Shown: in pieces, positions 7,927 to 13,798 of the stretch | Layout: each line of letters starts with the position of its first letter | How positions within the stretch are numbered: the stretch's first letter is position 1 | From: Thioalkalivibrio sp. | GTDB taxonomy: Bacteria; Pseudomonadota; Gammaproteobacteria; SpSt-1174 | Length of the DNA: 13,983 nt | Assembly: GCA_011046015.1 (NCBI GenBank) | Contig: DSBO01000019.1 | Location: 1-13,983, forward strand | Direction of reading: 5' to 3' | The notes under the pieces: generated by a model | The model's input: the letters and a program-made list of their open reading frames with translations, nothing else | Database searches by the model: none | Told to the model about the DNA's origin: nothing | Program-made: the position numbers and the translations under genes

Positions 7927-8525
7927 TGAGCGACCTCATCCCGACCCGCTCGGCCCTGCTGGAGCTGCGCGACGAGCAGGGCGTGATGCGCGAGGGGCAC
8001 GCCTTCCTCGACGAGAAGCGCGTGCTGCTCGCCAGCGAGATCGTCGTGCAGCTGCGGCACTACGAGGCCCAGCGTCGCGAGTACCTCGCCCATCGCGAGG
8101 ATGCGGCCCTGGCGACCATGCATGCGGTGCAACGCCATGGTCTGGAAGGCCTGGCCGCCTACCCGGCCGCCGCCTCGGCGGGGGCGTTCAGGCAGCATCG
8201 CCGCAGTCTGCTCGGCGTGCCGCTTACCGAGGCGCGACTGGAGATCGACGAGGTCCGCCAGGCCAGCGCCGATCTCGCCACCCCCGAGGGCGAGCACTGC
8301 AAGACCACCTTTCGCATCCTGCTCGAAGACCTCGTCGCGCTTGCCGCCACCACCGCCAACCTCACGCGCCTGCTGCGCGAATACCAGCGTACCGAGCGGC
8401 GCGCCCGCGCGCTGGAGGACGTGATCATTCCCGAGCTCAGGGAGCGCATCAAGGCTATCGGCGACGTGCTCGAGGCCCAGGAGCTGGAAGAGGCCATCCG
8501 GGTGCGTAGCCGCAGGCGAGGCTGA
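7926..8525 (+). CDS. V-type ATPase subunit D (central rotor shaft)
   Basis: This 199-aa protein is the central shaft that turns inside the A3B3 head. The N-terminal helix begins with the family's IPTRSALLELRDEQGVMREGHAFLDEKR pattern. A second long helix at the C-terminus (EYQRTERRARALEDVIIPEL) pairs with it in an antiparallel coiled coil. Length fits the family (about 200-215 aa). I chose the ATG at 7926, which overlaps the subunit B stop; an in-frame TTG at 7923 adds one residue and is less likely. This is the last gene of the ATPase operon. No U-tailed hairpin follows it, so some transcription may run into the next gene. Confidence 0.94.
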   Translation: MSDLIPTRSALLELRDEQGVMREGHAFLDEKRVLLASEIVVQLRHYEAQRREYLAHREDAALATMHAVQRHGLEGLAAYPAAASAGAFRQHRRSLLGVPLTEARLEIDEVRQASADLATPEGEHCKTTFRILLEDLVALAATTANLTRLLREYQRTERRARALEDVIIPELRERIKAIGDVLEAQELEEAIRVRSRRRG

Positions 8526-8560
8526 CAGGACGCTGTCCAGGGTCTATACATGTGCCCAAC

Positions 8561-8923
8561 ATGCAGATATGGACACGGCGTATCTACGATCCCTCCACCC
8601 CGCAGGACGGCCGGCGGGTCCTCGTCGACCGCCTCTGGCCGCGTGGTGTCGCCCGGGCCGATGCGCGGATCGACGCCTGGCTGAAGGGCATCGCCCCGTC
8701 CGACGGCCTACGCCGCTGGTACGGGCACGACCCTCAGCGCTGGGATGAATTTCGCCGGCGCTATGCCGCCGAGCTCGATCATGCCGGCGAGGCCCTGGAT
8801 CAACTGCGCGACTGGACCGCACAGGGGCGCGTCACCCTCGTATACGCGGCGAGGGACGAACGCCGCAACAATGCCGTCGCCCTGCGCGAGTATCTCCAGC
8901 AAGGCGGGCGGGAAAGTTCGTGA
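8561..8923 (+). CDS. DUF488 (YeaO-like) family protein
   Basis: This 120-aa soluble protein belongs to the DUF488/YeaO family, for which I know no established biochemical function. Family signatures in order are IYDPSTPQDGRRVLVDRLWPRGV near the N-terminus, WLKGIAPSDGLRRWYGHDPQRW in the middle and VTLVYAARDERRNNAVALREYL at the end. The length is typical. I prefer ATG 8561 because the family usually starts a few residues before the RRIYDP motif; GTG 8552 would add three residues and cannot be excluded. It follows subunit D by 35 bases and may be co-transcribed with it. Context does not suggest a role in the ATPase. Confidence 0.9.
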   Translation: MQIWTRRIYDPSTPQDGRRVLVDRLWPRGVARADARIDAWLKGIAPSDGLRRWYGHDPQRWDEFRRRYAAELDHAGEALDQLRDWTAQGRVTLVYAARDERRNNAVALREYLQQGGRESS

Positions 8924-8966
8924 GCTAAACTCGATTGTTTGCGTTCTGTCAACATCCGTTCAGCTA

Positions 8967-9030
8967 GGAACAGGGATAATCAAGTAACAAGTTGAAGGAA
9001 CAGGCAGTCAATCCGTGCCTCGCCTGTTCC
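8967..9030. repeat. GGAACAGG repeats and 9-bp inverted repeat in a leader region
   Basis: Within the 147-base gap 8924-9070, GGAACAGG occurs at 8967-8974 and again at 8997-9004. The second copy belongs to GGAACAGGC, whose exact inverse GCCTGTTCC is at 9022-9030, leaving a 16-base loop. It could be an RNA stem-loop in the leader of the secreted-protein gene or a binding site for a dimeric regulator. It has no U tract and so is not an intrinsic terminator. The rest of the gap shows no convincing sigma-70 promoter. Confidence 0.5.
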
Positions 9031-9057
9031 CGGTTGTTCCCCACTGCCACGGATCAT

Positions 9058-9063
9058 AAGGAG
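9058..9063 (+). promoter_or_regulatory. Ribosome binding site for the secreted protein
   Basis: AAGGAG is seven bases before the ATG at 9071, which favours that start over the in-frame ATG at 9077. Confidence 0.75.
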
Positions 9064-9070
9064 AAATATC

Positions 9071-9499
9071 ATGAGCATGAAGAAGAACGTACTCGGCGCC
9101 AGCGTCGCCCTGATACTCGGCGCAACCGTTGTCGCAGCCCCGGTGTGGGCGGGGATGGCCTCCACGGCACCCCAGGCGTCCCACGATCGCCCACTGATTC
9201 TCGCCCAGGCCGAGACCGAGGCGGAAGAGGCAGCGCGCGAGGCCGCCGAGGCGGAGGAACGTGTTCGCGACCAGCGCCAGGAACACAAGGGTAACAAGGG
9301 CACCAGCGCCGGCGAATACCGCGACAAGGCCAAGGGCCAGGGTCAGGCCGAAGACAAGGGCCAGGGCAAGAGCGACGAGCAGCAGGAACAGCAGCGCGAA
9401 CGCAAGATGGAACAGGAACAGAAGGAGGCCGGCAAGGGCTCCGAGCAGGGCCAGGAGGCCCGTGAACAGCGCCGCAAGTGGTGGCGCTTCTGGGAGTGA
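9071..9499 (+). CDS. Secreted Gln/Glu/Lys-rich protein of unknown function
   Basis: I do not recognise this 142-aa protein. Residues 1-27 are a clear Sec signal peptide: MSMKK charged start, hydrophobic core to about residue 22, and a VWA cleavage site. The mature part is low complexity. Residues 47-72 are Ala/Glu/Arg rich and probably helical. Residues 73-130 are dominated by Gly, Lys, Gln, Glu and Asp with repeated KGQGQ, DKGQGK and EQ motifs, likely disordered. It ends with the aromatic-basic tail RKWWRFWE, which stands out against the polar body and might contact membrane or envelope. There is no cysteine. It is a single-gene unit with its own ribosome binding site and a strong terminator 22 bases after the stop. 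Low complexity prevents a family call. Confidence 0.8.
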   Translation: MSMKKNVLGASVALILGATVVAAPVWAGMASTAPQASHDRPLILAQAETEAEEAAREAAEAEERVRDQRQEHKGNKGTSAGEYRDKAKGQGQAEDKGQGKSDEQQEQQRERKMEQEQKEAGKGSEQGQEAREQRRKWWRFWE

Positions 9500-9520
9500 T
9501 CCAAAGGTAGTGCCCGATCA

Positions 9521-9550
9521 AGGCCCGGCCTCGCGAGGCCGGGCTTTTTT
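9521..9550 (+). terminator. Strong intrinsic terminator
   Basis: A perfect 22-base palindrome spans 9523-9544 (arms GCCCGGCCTCG and CGAGGCCGGGC). It is followed at 9545-9550 by TTTTTT, with A at 9521 able to extend the stem. It ends plus-strand transcription from the secreted-protein gene. On the minus strand it lacks a following T run, so it does not obviously terminate intI. Confidence 0.92.
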
Positions 9551-9561
9551 GTGGGCAGAGG

Positions 9562-10528
9562 CTATCGGGGCGTGTCCAGTGGGCTCAACACGGCCCGTCC
9601 GCCACGGTTCAGAACGTGCGTGTAGATCATGGTGGTCTTCACATCGGCATGACCAAGCAGCTCCTGCACGGTGCGGATGTCATAGCCATCCTCCAGCAGG
9701 TGCGTGGCAAACGAGTGCCGCATCACGTGTATGTTCACCCGCTTGTAAATGCCCGCCTCGCGCGTGGCCATGCGCAGGGCACGCTGTACATTCTTCTCAT
9801 GCCAGTGATGACGTCGCTCGATCCCTGAGCGCGGATCGATAGAGCGCTTCGGGGCAGGAAATACGTATTGCCAGCGCCACTCCATGGCGGCATTCGGGTA
9901 CTTGCGCTCGATAGCGTCGGGCAGGGCCACGGTGCCGAATCCCTCGGCCAGATCCCGCTCGTGTGCCTGCTTCACATCAACGAGATGCTCCTGAAGTTCG
10001 TCGGCCAGTGCATGTGGCAACATGGTCTGACGGTCCTTGTTGCCCTTGCCCGATCGAACGGTGATCTGGTTGTAACCAAAGTCGATGTCCTGCACGCGCA
10101 GACGCAACACCTCCATGCGCCGCATTCCCGTGCCATAAGCCAGGCGTACGATCAGGCCATTCACGCCATCGAGCCTGCTGAACAAGCGGCGGATTTCTTC
10201 GCGGGTGAGTACCACAGGAAGGCGTACGGGGCGCTTGGCGCGTACCACGTCCGAGAGCCAGGGTAGATCCAGTTCGAGCACGTGCTTGTAAAGGAACAGA
10301 ATGGCCGAGAGTGCTTGATTTTGCGTCGAGGCCGACACCATGCTTCTCAACAGCCAGATGACTCAGGAAGGCCTCGACCTCGGATGCACCCATCGTCGAA
10401 GGATGGCGCTTGTCATGGAACAGGATGAATCGACGCACCCACTGCACATACGCATCCTCGGTGCGGATGCTGTAATGACGTACCCGGATCGCCTTCCTCA
10501 GACGGTCCAGCAGCTTCGGCTGGCCCAT
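9562..10528 (-). pseudogene. intI: Integron integrase, frameshifted
   Basis: IntI is a tyrosine recombinase that inserts and excises gene cassettes at attI and attC. The gene reads in two frames. Codons 1-63 (10528-10340) end at HLAVEKH. The remaining 258 codons continue in another frame from VSASTQNQALSAILF to the TAG at 9562. Removing one base at 10338 or 10339 (the CC pair on the plus strand) restores a 321-aa protein, normal for IntI. The second part carries box 1 (GTGMRR), the IntI-specific insert (ALPDAIERKYPNAAMEWRWQ), box 2 HVMRH, LLGHADVKTT and the nucleophile Tyr in MIYTHV. All catalytic residues survive, so the change is recent, or a read error. ATG 10528 is chosen because GGAGGT (complement of 10533-10538) lies four bases before it; GTG 10534 overlaps that site. 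No slippery heptamer is seen at the shift. Confidence 0.93.
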
Positions 10529-10532
10529 AGAC

Positions 10533-10538
10533 ACCTCC
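10533..10538 (-). promoter_or_regulatory. Ribosome binding site of intI
   Basis: Read on the minus strand, GGAGGT lies four bases before the ATG at 10528. It decides the intI start. Confidence 0.8.
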
Positions 10539-10541
10539 CTG

Positions 10542-10642
10542 TGTCCGGTTTCTCCTGGATTGTCCGGTTATTATTCACTATGTGGTTGATTTTTCAACCA
10601 CTTCGCTGTTATGGGGCCCAATTGTCCGGTTTAAACCGGACA
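10542..10642. repeat. TGTCCGGTT repeats and 20-base palindrome beside attI
   Basis: TGTCCGGTT occurs in direct orientation at 10542-10550, 10561-10569 and 10623-10631. The third copy is half of the perfect palindrome TGTCCGGTTTAAACCGGACA at 10623-10642. The first two copies are 19 bases apart, about two helical turns, and lie over the leader and predicted start of intI. Between them and the palindrome is a second hairpin, GTGGTTGA (10582-10589), four T, TCAACCAC (10594-10601). Regulator operator sites or integrase-binding sites are possible. Confidence 0.75.
10570..10597 (-). promoter_or_regulatory. Likely intI promoter
   Basis: On the minus strand TTGAAA (complement of 10592-10597) is separated by 16 bases from AATAAT (complement of 10570-10575). 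Each box matches the sigma-70 consensus at five of six bases. Transcription would start near 10563, about 35 bases before the intI ATG. The -35 box lies in the loop and arm of an 8-bp hairpin, and TGTCCGGTT repeats lie just downstream. No LexA box is visible. Confidence 0.55.
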
Positions 10643-10662
10643 TTTAGGTCCACTAATTGTAG

Positions 10663-11577
10663 TTAAATTAAAAAGGAGTTCAGGTGGAAAATTTAGATGC
10701 ACTAATATTTGTTGACACAAATATCCTCCTGGATTTTTACCGGATCAGGCAGAGTGACATTAGTGTTGCCTATCTAAAGAGATTAGAAGACTGTAAAGAC
10801 AGACTAATCGCTAGCTCTCAAGTGGAAATGGAATACAAAAAGAATCGGCAAAAAGCCATTCTTGAGTCATTGACTAAATATTCAACCCCAGACTGGGGGA
10901 AGCTAACACCACCAGCTCTGCTTGCAGATTCTCAAGCAGCTAAAACAATTGAGAAGAAAAAGAAGGAAATAATCACACAGCAGAAAAAAGTTAATGACAA
11001 AGTTGAAAAAGTTCTTCATAACCCATCTGGGAATGACCAAGTTTACCAGTCTTTGCAGCGAATATTTAAAAACGACTCGCCATACAATCTCACTCGTGAA
11101 TTCAAATCGAGATTCACAATAAGGAACCTTGCGCGGAAGAGGTTTTCACTTGGATATCCACCAAGAAAGGATTCCGACACTTCAATTGGTGACGCTGTTA
11201 ACTGGGAATGGATTATTGAATGCGCAAAAACAAGCGGGAAGGACATAGTTATTGTAACTCGGGATACTGACTATGGCGCAATATATAAAGGTCAATCGTA
11301 TATAAACGATTGGCTTAATCAAGAATTCAAAGAACGCGTTAGTCGCAAAAGAAAACTGATCTTAACTGACAAACTATCAGTTGCACTTAAAGCTGTTGAC
11401 GCAGTGGTGACCAAGGAAATGGAAGAAGCAGAACAGGAAATGCTTGATTTCATTGAGTGGCTAGACAAGCAAGTCGTAAACGATAGACAGGGGACGGTTC
11501 ATGATGAATAGGCATTTAACAATTCGCTCGTGTGGGACGCTGCGCCGCGTTGCGGCTTGCGCCCCACAGCTTGGTCG
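10663..11577 (+). mobile_element. Integron gene cassette 1
   Basis: The cassette starts with TTAAAT at the attI junction, carries one gene 21 bases later, and ends at G11577 inside attC1. Its opening core GTTAAAT and attC1 arm ATTTAAC (11514-11520) are exact complements, as expected when the circular cassette's attC is folded. Confidence 0.88.
10684..11511 (+). CDS. PIN-like (DUF4935-type) nuclease domain protein, cassette 1
   Basis: This 275-aa soluble protein looks like a PIN-like metal-dependent RNase. The N-terminal strand and motif FVDTNILLDFYR place the first acidic residue at Asp11. Further acidic candidates are Glu48 or Glu50 in SQVEMEY, Asp170 in SIGDAVNWEWI, and Asp194 or Asp196 in VTRDTDYG. 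The spacing and the IGDAVNWEWIIECAK...IVIVTRD stretch resemble DUF4935 proteins. Residues about 85-112 are a Lys-rich helical insertion. A GTG start is set by AAGGAG at 10673-10678, five bases upstream. No antitoxin-like gene precedes it. Single-gene PIN proteins can act as toxins, phage-defence effectors or RNA-processing enzymes, so the role is open. Base composition and codon use are AT-richer than the backbone, as expected for an acquired cassette. Confidence 0.82.
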   Translation: MENLDALIFVDTNILLDFYRIRQSDISVAYLKRLEDCKDRLIASSQVEMEYKKNRQKAILESLTKYSTPDWGKLTPPALLADSQAAKTIEKKKKEIITQQKKVNDKVEKVLHNPSGNDQVYQSLQRIFKNDSPYNLTREFKSRFTIRNLARKRFSLGYPPRKDSDTSIGDAVNWEWIIECAKTSGKDIVIVTRDTDYGAIYKGQSYINDWLNQEFKERVSRKRKLILTDKLSVALKAVDAVVTKEMEEAEQEMLDFIEWLDKQVVNDRQGTVHDE

Positions 11578-11583
11578 TTAGAA
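11514..11583 (+). other. attC1 recombination site
   Basis: This 70-base site begins three bases after the stop of the PIN-like gene. The outer arms are ATTTAAC (11514-11520) and GTTAGAA (11577-11583). Inside, TGTGGG (11531-11536) pairs with CCCACA (11563-11568), and GCCGC (11544-11548) with GCGGC (11552-11556) around a three-base loop. The start TTTAACAATTC resembles the aadA-type attC. The last six bases belong to cassette 2. Confidence 0.9.
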
Positions 11584-13079
11584 CGAAGAAAACAACGGGA
11601 CGTTATAGATGCTTACCTTTAAAACTCAGTTTCCAATCAACGACTCGAAATCTGTCAATGATCTTTTTGAAACGGGGCGCATCTGGCTCGCAGGTAGCCC
11701 TCATTCGAGCCTCGCCAAGATAATGTCGGAGGCAGATGGCATAGACGACGAATGGTTCCGAGAAACAGACAATGAAAAGATTCGCTTTATAAAGAACGAA
11801 AACGGGGGGCAAGTGGGCGCGCTTCGCCATGAAAACATTGATTCCTCAGGGTTGCGCTGGGTAACAGAAGTTGCGTGCGCAAAGCACTTCGACTCTTTTT
11901 GGGTTTCCGTGCAACTAAGCGTAGATTCGGAATTGCCTGTCGAAAAAATAGACTATGGAAAGCGCCCGCATATATTAAAGACAATAATGAGCGAAATTGG
12001 CGGCGGAAAAGACGGCTCCCTTTTGGTGTCGGATAGGCCACTATACCTTGAAGAAGACCATGTGAGTCTGGCGGCGGATGTAATCACGGCGAACGCCGGG
12101 TGTTTGATGCCGGCTGTCTACGTGAGCGCTGACAATGACGGCAATAGTCGCGTAAATGCTGCGCAGCTTGCGCAGTGGCTATCTGGAATGGCGCATGTCT
12201 TGGTGGAACCAAGTCGAGGGTTTTCATTCGAGTTGGCACCCTTGGTGTACAGAGAAAATGCTTATGGCGGTGCTGTTGCTATTTATTGGCCTGATGGGAT
12301 TGGTAAGTGGTTGTTCTTGCCTCAAGGCGAATTTTCTGATCCAAAAACTCTCCAAACTGCTATTGCTAAGAAGATTAGGAGCTCCCTCCTGTCGCAACGA
12401 ACAAAAAAGGAGTGCACATGGGGCTATATCCTCGAACAGAAGTCAAAGAAACGGATTCAAGAACTTAGGGAGTCCGGTTCAGATAAAGTCGAAGACTATG
12501 TATCCGCGTTTGATATGGAGTTGGCAAGCAAAGACGAAGAGATCCAACGACTGGAGGCGGAAGTAAATCGCCTGAGATATGGACGTTACGAACAGGGCGA
12601 TGTACGAAAGATACAAGGAAATAGCCTGGATCTTGCCACGTCTGAAGATGATCTTTACCAAGGCGAACGTCTTTCAATGGTAGTGGAATCTATAGCCGCG
12701 TCCCTAAATTCCGCTGAGCCGCACAGTCGTCGGCATCATGTGTTAAGTGACTTGGTGAATTTAAATACCCTTCCCAGTGAAAAAGAGACGATTCTAGATT
12801 TCCTAAAAGAATTGCTTCGCGCTTATCGGGAAATGGATTCCAGTACAAAATCAGAGTTGGAACGCCTTGGCTTCGTAATAAATGAAGATGGAAAGCACTA
12901 CAAATTAATCTTCAGGGGTGAGGAGCGTTGCCCTTTTATTTTACCGAAAACCGGAAGCGATCATAGGGGTGGACTGAATTCCTTCTCGGATATCAAGAAA
13001 AGATTGTTCTAACAATCGGCTTCACCAGGACGCCAGACTCTTCGCTGCGCTACGAGCCTGTCGCCTGTGAGCCGTGACG
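11578..13079 (+). mobile_element. Integron gene cassette 2
   Basis: The cassette runs from TTAGAA in the attC1 core to G13079 in attC2. Its opening core GTTAGAA is the exact complement of the attC2 arm TTCTAAC (13007-13013). At 1,502 bases it is large for a cassette and filled by one gene. Confidence 0.88.
11609..13012 (+). CDS. Unknown 467-aa cassette protein with HicA-like C-terminal domain
   Basis: I do not recognise the full-length family. No signal peptide or membrane segment is seen, so it is probably cytoplasmic. Residues 1-265 are a mixed alpha/beta region with notable stretches AQWLSGMAHVLVEPSRGFSF (189-208) and YGGAVAIYWPDG (219-230). Residues 270-325 are charged and helical, with a probable coiled coil at 300-325 (LASKDEEIQRLEAEVNRLR). 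Residues 355-412 look helical. Residues 412-467 resemble the HicA mRNA-interferase fold: LERLGFVINEDGKHYKLIF, then FILPKT and a closing helix. His430 in DGKHYK matches the place of the HicA catalytic His. HicA proteins are normally about 60-80 aa and stand alone, so this would be a fusion. The stop TAA lies within the attC2 arm. The ribosome binding site before ATG 11609 is weak. Confidence 0.75.
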   Translation: MLTFKTQFPINDSKSVNDLFETGRIWLAGSPHSSLAKIMSEADGIDDEWFRETDNEKIRFIKNENGGQVGALRHENIDSSGLRWVTEVACAKHFDSFWVSVQLSVDSELPVEKIDYGKRPHILKTIMSEIGGGKDGSLLVSDRPLYLEEDHVSLAADVITANAGCLMPAVYVSADNDGNSRVNAAQLAQWLSGMAHVLVEPSRGFSFELAPLVYRENAYGGAVAIYWPDGIGKWLFLPQGEFSDPKTLQTAIAKKIRSSLLSQRTKKECTWGYILEQKSKKRIQELRESGSDKVEDYVSAFDMELASKDEEIQRLEAEVNRLRYGRYEQGDVRKIQGNSLDLATSEDDLYQGERLSMVVESIAASLNSAEPHSRRHHVLSDLVNLNTLPSEKETILDFLKELLRAYREMDSSTKSELERLGFVINEDGKHYKLIFRGEERCPFILPKTGSDHRGGLNSFSDIKKRLF

Positions 13080-13085
13080 TTAGTG
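13007..13085 (+). other. attC2 recombination site
   Basis: This 79-base site has outer arms TTCTAAC (13007-13013) and GTTAGTG (13079-13085). CGGCTTCAC (13017-13025) pairs with GTGAGCCG (13067-13074) if one T bulges out, the extrahelical base typical of attC. The 5' arm contains the stop codon of the cassette 2 gene. The 3' core departs from GTTRRRY at its last two bases. Confidence 0.9.
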
Positions 13086-13107
13086 ATTAAGAATGGAGTG
13101 CCTCATT

Positions 13108-13521
13108 ATGACCGGGCTTGCCCGTATGAATGTTGTTCTGCGAATAATCGACCTGGTGGCAATATTATTTCTCTCGGGCTGTGACATATTTACCGATACC
13201 GCGACTCGTCTTGCTTATGACATAGAATCCGCTGCTAAGAAGCTAAAGAGCCATGGAGACAGGTTTACCTTGTACCATGAAACTCCATCTAAACGAGGAG
13301 AATGCAGCGGTCCTTACACCGTCCAGTTAGATAAGGTAGGGGCGTTGGTTATCTGGTGCAAAAACGAAAATGATGAAGTTTTATCCAGCCATGGAACTTC
13401 TTACCACCGGCGCTTTGTTCAGACGCCCGAGACGTACTATCTGGATAAGGAAGCCGGGGATGCACTGGTTATTGAGCTGGAGCAGAAGGGAAGCAAGGCT
13501 GTAATCGTTAATGTCTATTGA
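13108..13521 (+). CDS. Small putative lipoprotein, cassette 3
   Basis: I do not recognise this 137-aa protein beyond its export signal. Residues 7-24 are a hydrophobic signal with lipobox LSGC, so Cys25 would be lipidated after cleavage by signal peptidase II. Asp26 at position +2 would, by the E. coli rule, favour retention in the inner membrane. The mature part contains two further cysteines, in GECSGPYTVQL and VIWCKNENDE, close enough to form a disulfide. The protein looks beta-rich (YTVQLDKVGALVIWC, TYYLDKEAGDALVIELEQ, KAVIVNVY). I chose ATG 13108 because GGAG at 13095-13098 lies nine bases upstream; ATG 13093 would add five residues and has no such site. The second gene of the cassette follows within 26 bases. 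Confidence 0.78.
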   Translation: MTGLARMNVVLRIIDLVAILFLSGCDIFTDTATRLAYDIESAAKKLKSHGDRFTLYHETPSKRGECSGPYTVQLDKVGALVIWCKNENDEVLSSHGTSYHRRFVQTPETYYLDKEAGDALVIELEQKGSKAVIVNVY

Positions 13522-13537
13522 GGCTGCTAAATTTGGC

Positions 13538-13542
13538 AGGAG
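13538..13542 (+). promoter_or_regulatory. Ribosome binding site for the small membrane protein
   Basis: AGGAG lies four bases before ATG 13547. It favours that start over ATG 13511, which lies inside the preceding lipoprotein gene. Confidence 0.65.
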
Positions 13543-13546
13543 TGAT

Positions 13547-13798
13547 ATGGCAATCTTTCAAGGCGCAATATTTCTGTTTTTTGGGCTAGGCTTGCTCATC
13601 ATGGACTGGCAATCTCTGAAATCTGGCTGGCTTCCTTGTGGCCCCAAGGGACTGAAAGGGCGTTTGGAATTTACAAGGGATACTGAGCCGCTAGGCTATT
13701 GGCTAATGTTTGTTCTTTATGGTATTAGCGGAGTGTGGCTGGTGATTTTTTCACTGCGCTTGTTGGCAGGGGTGGTTGAGCCTCTGCCGTTGGGCTAG
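13547..13798 (+). CDS. Small two-helix membrane protein, cassette 3
   Basis: This 83-aa protein has no family I recognise. Residues about 3-19 (IFQGAIFLFFGLGLLIM) and 51-74 (YWLMFVLYGISGVWLVIFSL) are hydrophobic and would span the inner membrane. The loop between them is about 30 residues, positively charged (KSGWLPCGPKGLKGR) and probably cytoplasmic. By its position in the same cassette it may be co-transcribed with the lipoprotein, and the two could act together in the envelope. That is inference from proximity only. The start at 13547 is set by AGGAG; a start at 13511 would add 12 polar residues and overlap the lipoprotein gene by 11 bases. The array stops just after this gene. Confidence 0.7.
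   Translation: MAIFQGAIFLFFGLGLLIMDWQSLKSGWLPCGPKGLKGRLEFTRDTEPLGYWLMFVLYGISGVWLVIFSLRLLAGVVEPLPLG

Larger units (their letters stand above)
10535..10668. other. attI region with attI-cassette core site
   Basis: This intergenic stretch between intI and the first cassette must contain attI. The junction core site is GTTAAAT at 10662-10668, which fits GTTRRRY. Recombination occurs between G10662 and T10663. The choice is supported because GTTAAAT is the exact complement of ATTTAAC, the 5' arm of the attC at the far end of cassette 1. The rest of attI is not conserved between integron types and cannot be delimited here. Confidence 0.75.
9562..13798. mobile_element. Chromosomal-type integron: intI, attI and three cassettes
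   Basis: A minus-strand integron integrase gene faces away from a plus-strand array of cassettes, the canonical integron layout. Two attC sites (11514-11583 and 13007-13085) and an attI-cassette junction core site (GTTAAAT, 10662-10668) define the array. Cassette genes are AT-richer than the flanking backbone and all lie on the plus strand. There is no resistance gene, qac or sul segment, so it is not a class 1 clinical integron. The right end is abrupt: no third attC, then a transposase tail. The outer right limit is only approximate. Confidence 0.9.
13080..13798 (+). mobile_element. Integron gene cassette 3, right end missing
   Basis: The cassette begins with TTAGTG in the attC2 core and holds two overlapping or closely spaced plus-strand genes. 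Its attC should start with CACTAAC, the complement of GTTAGTG, but neither that nor any other attC arm occurs between 13799 and the window edge. The end was probably lost when the insertion sequence to the right arrived. Confidence 0.6.

Noticed and set aside
8523..8540. GACAG-GACG-CTGTC hairpin as the terminator of the ATPase operon
   Set aside because: The stem is only five pairs and no T run follows.
10535..10662. LexA (SOS) box in the intI promoter
   Set aside because: No CTGT-N8-ACAG-like sequence was found on either strand.
10605..10668. A cassette promoter (Pc) reading rightward
   Set aside because: Candidate boxes such as TTGATT with TGTTAT have poor matches or a 15-base spacer.
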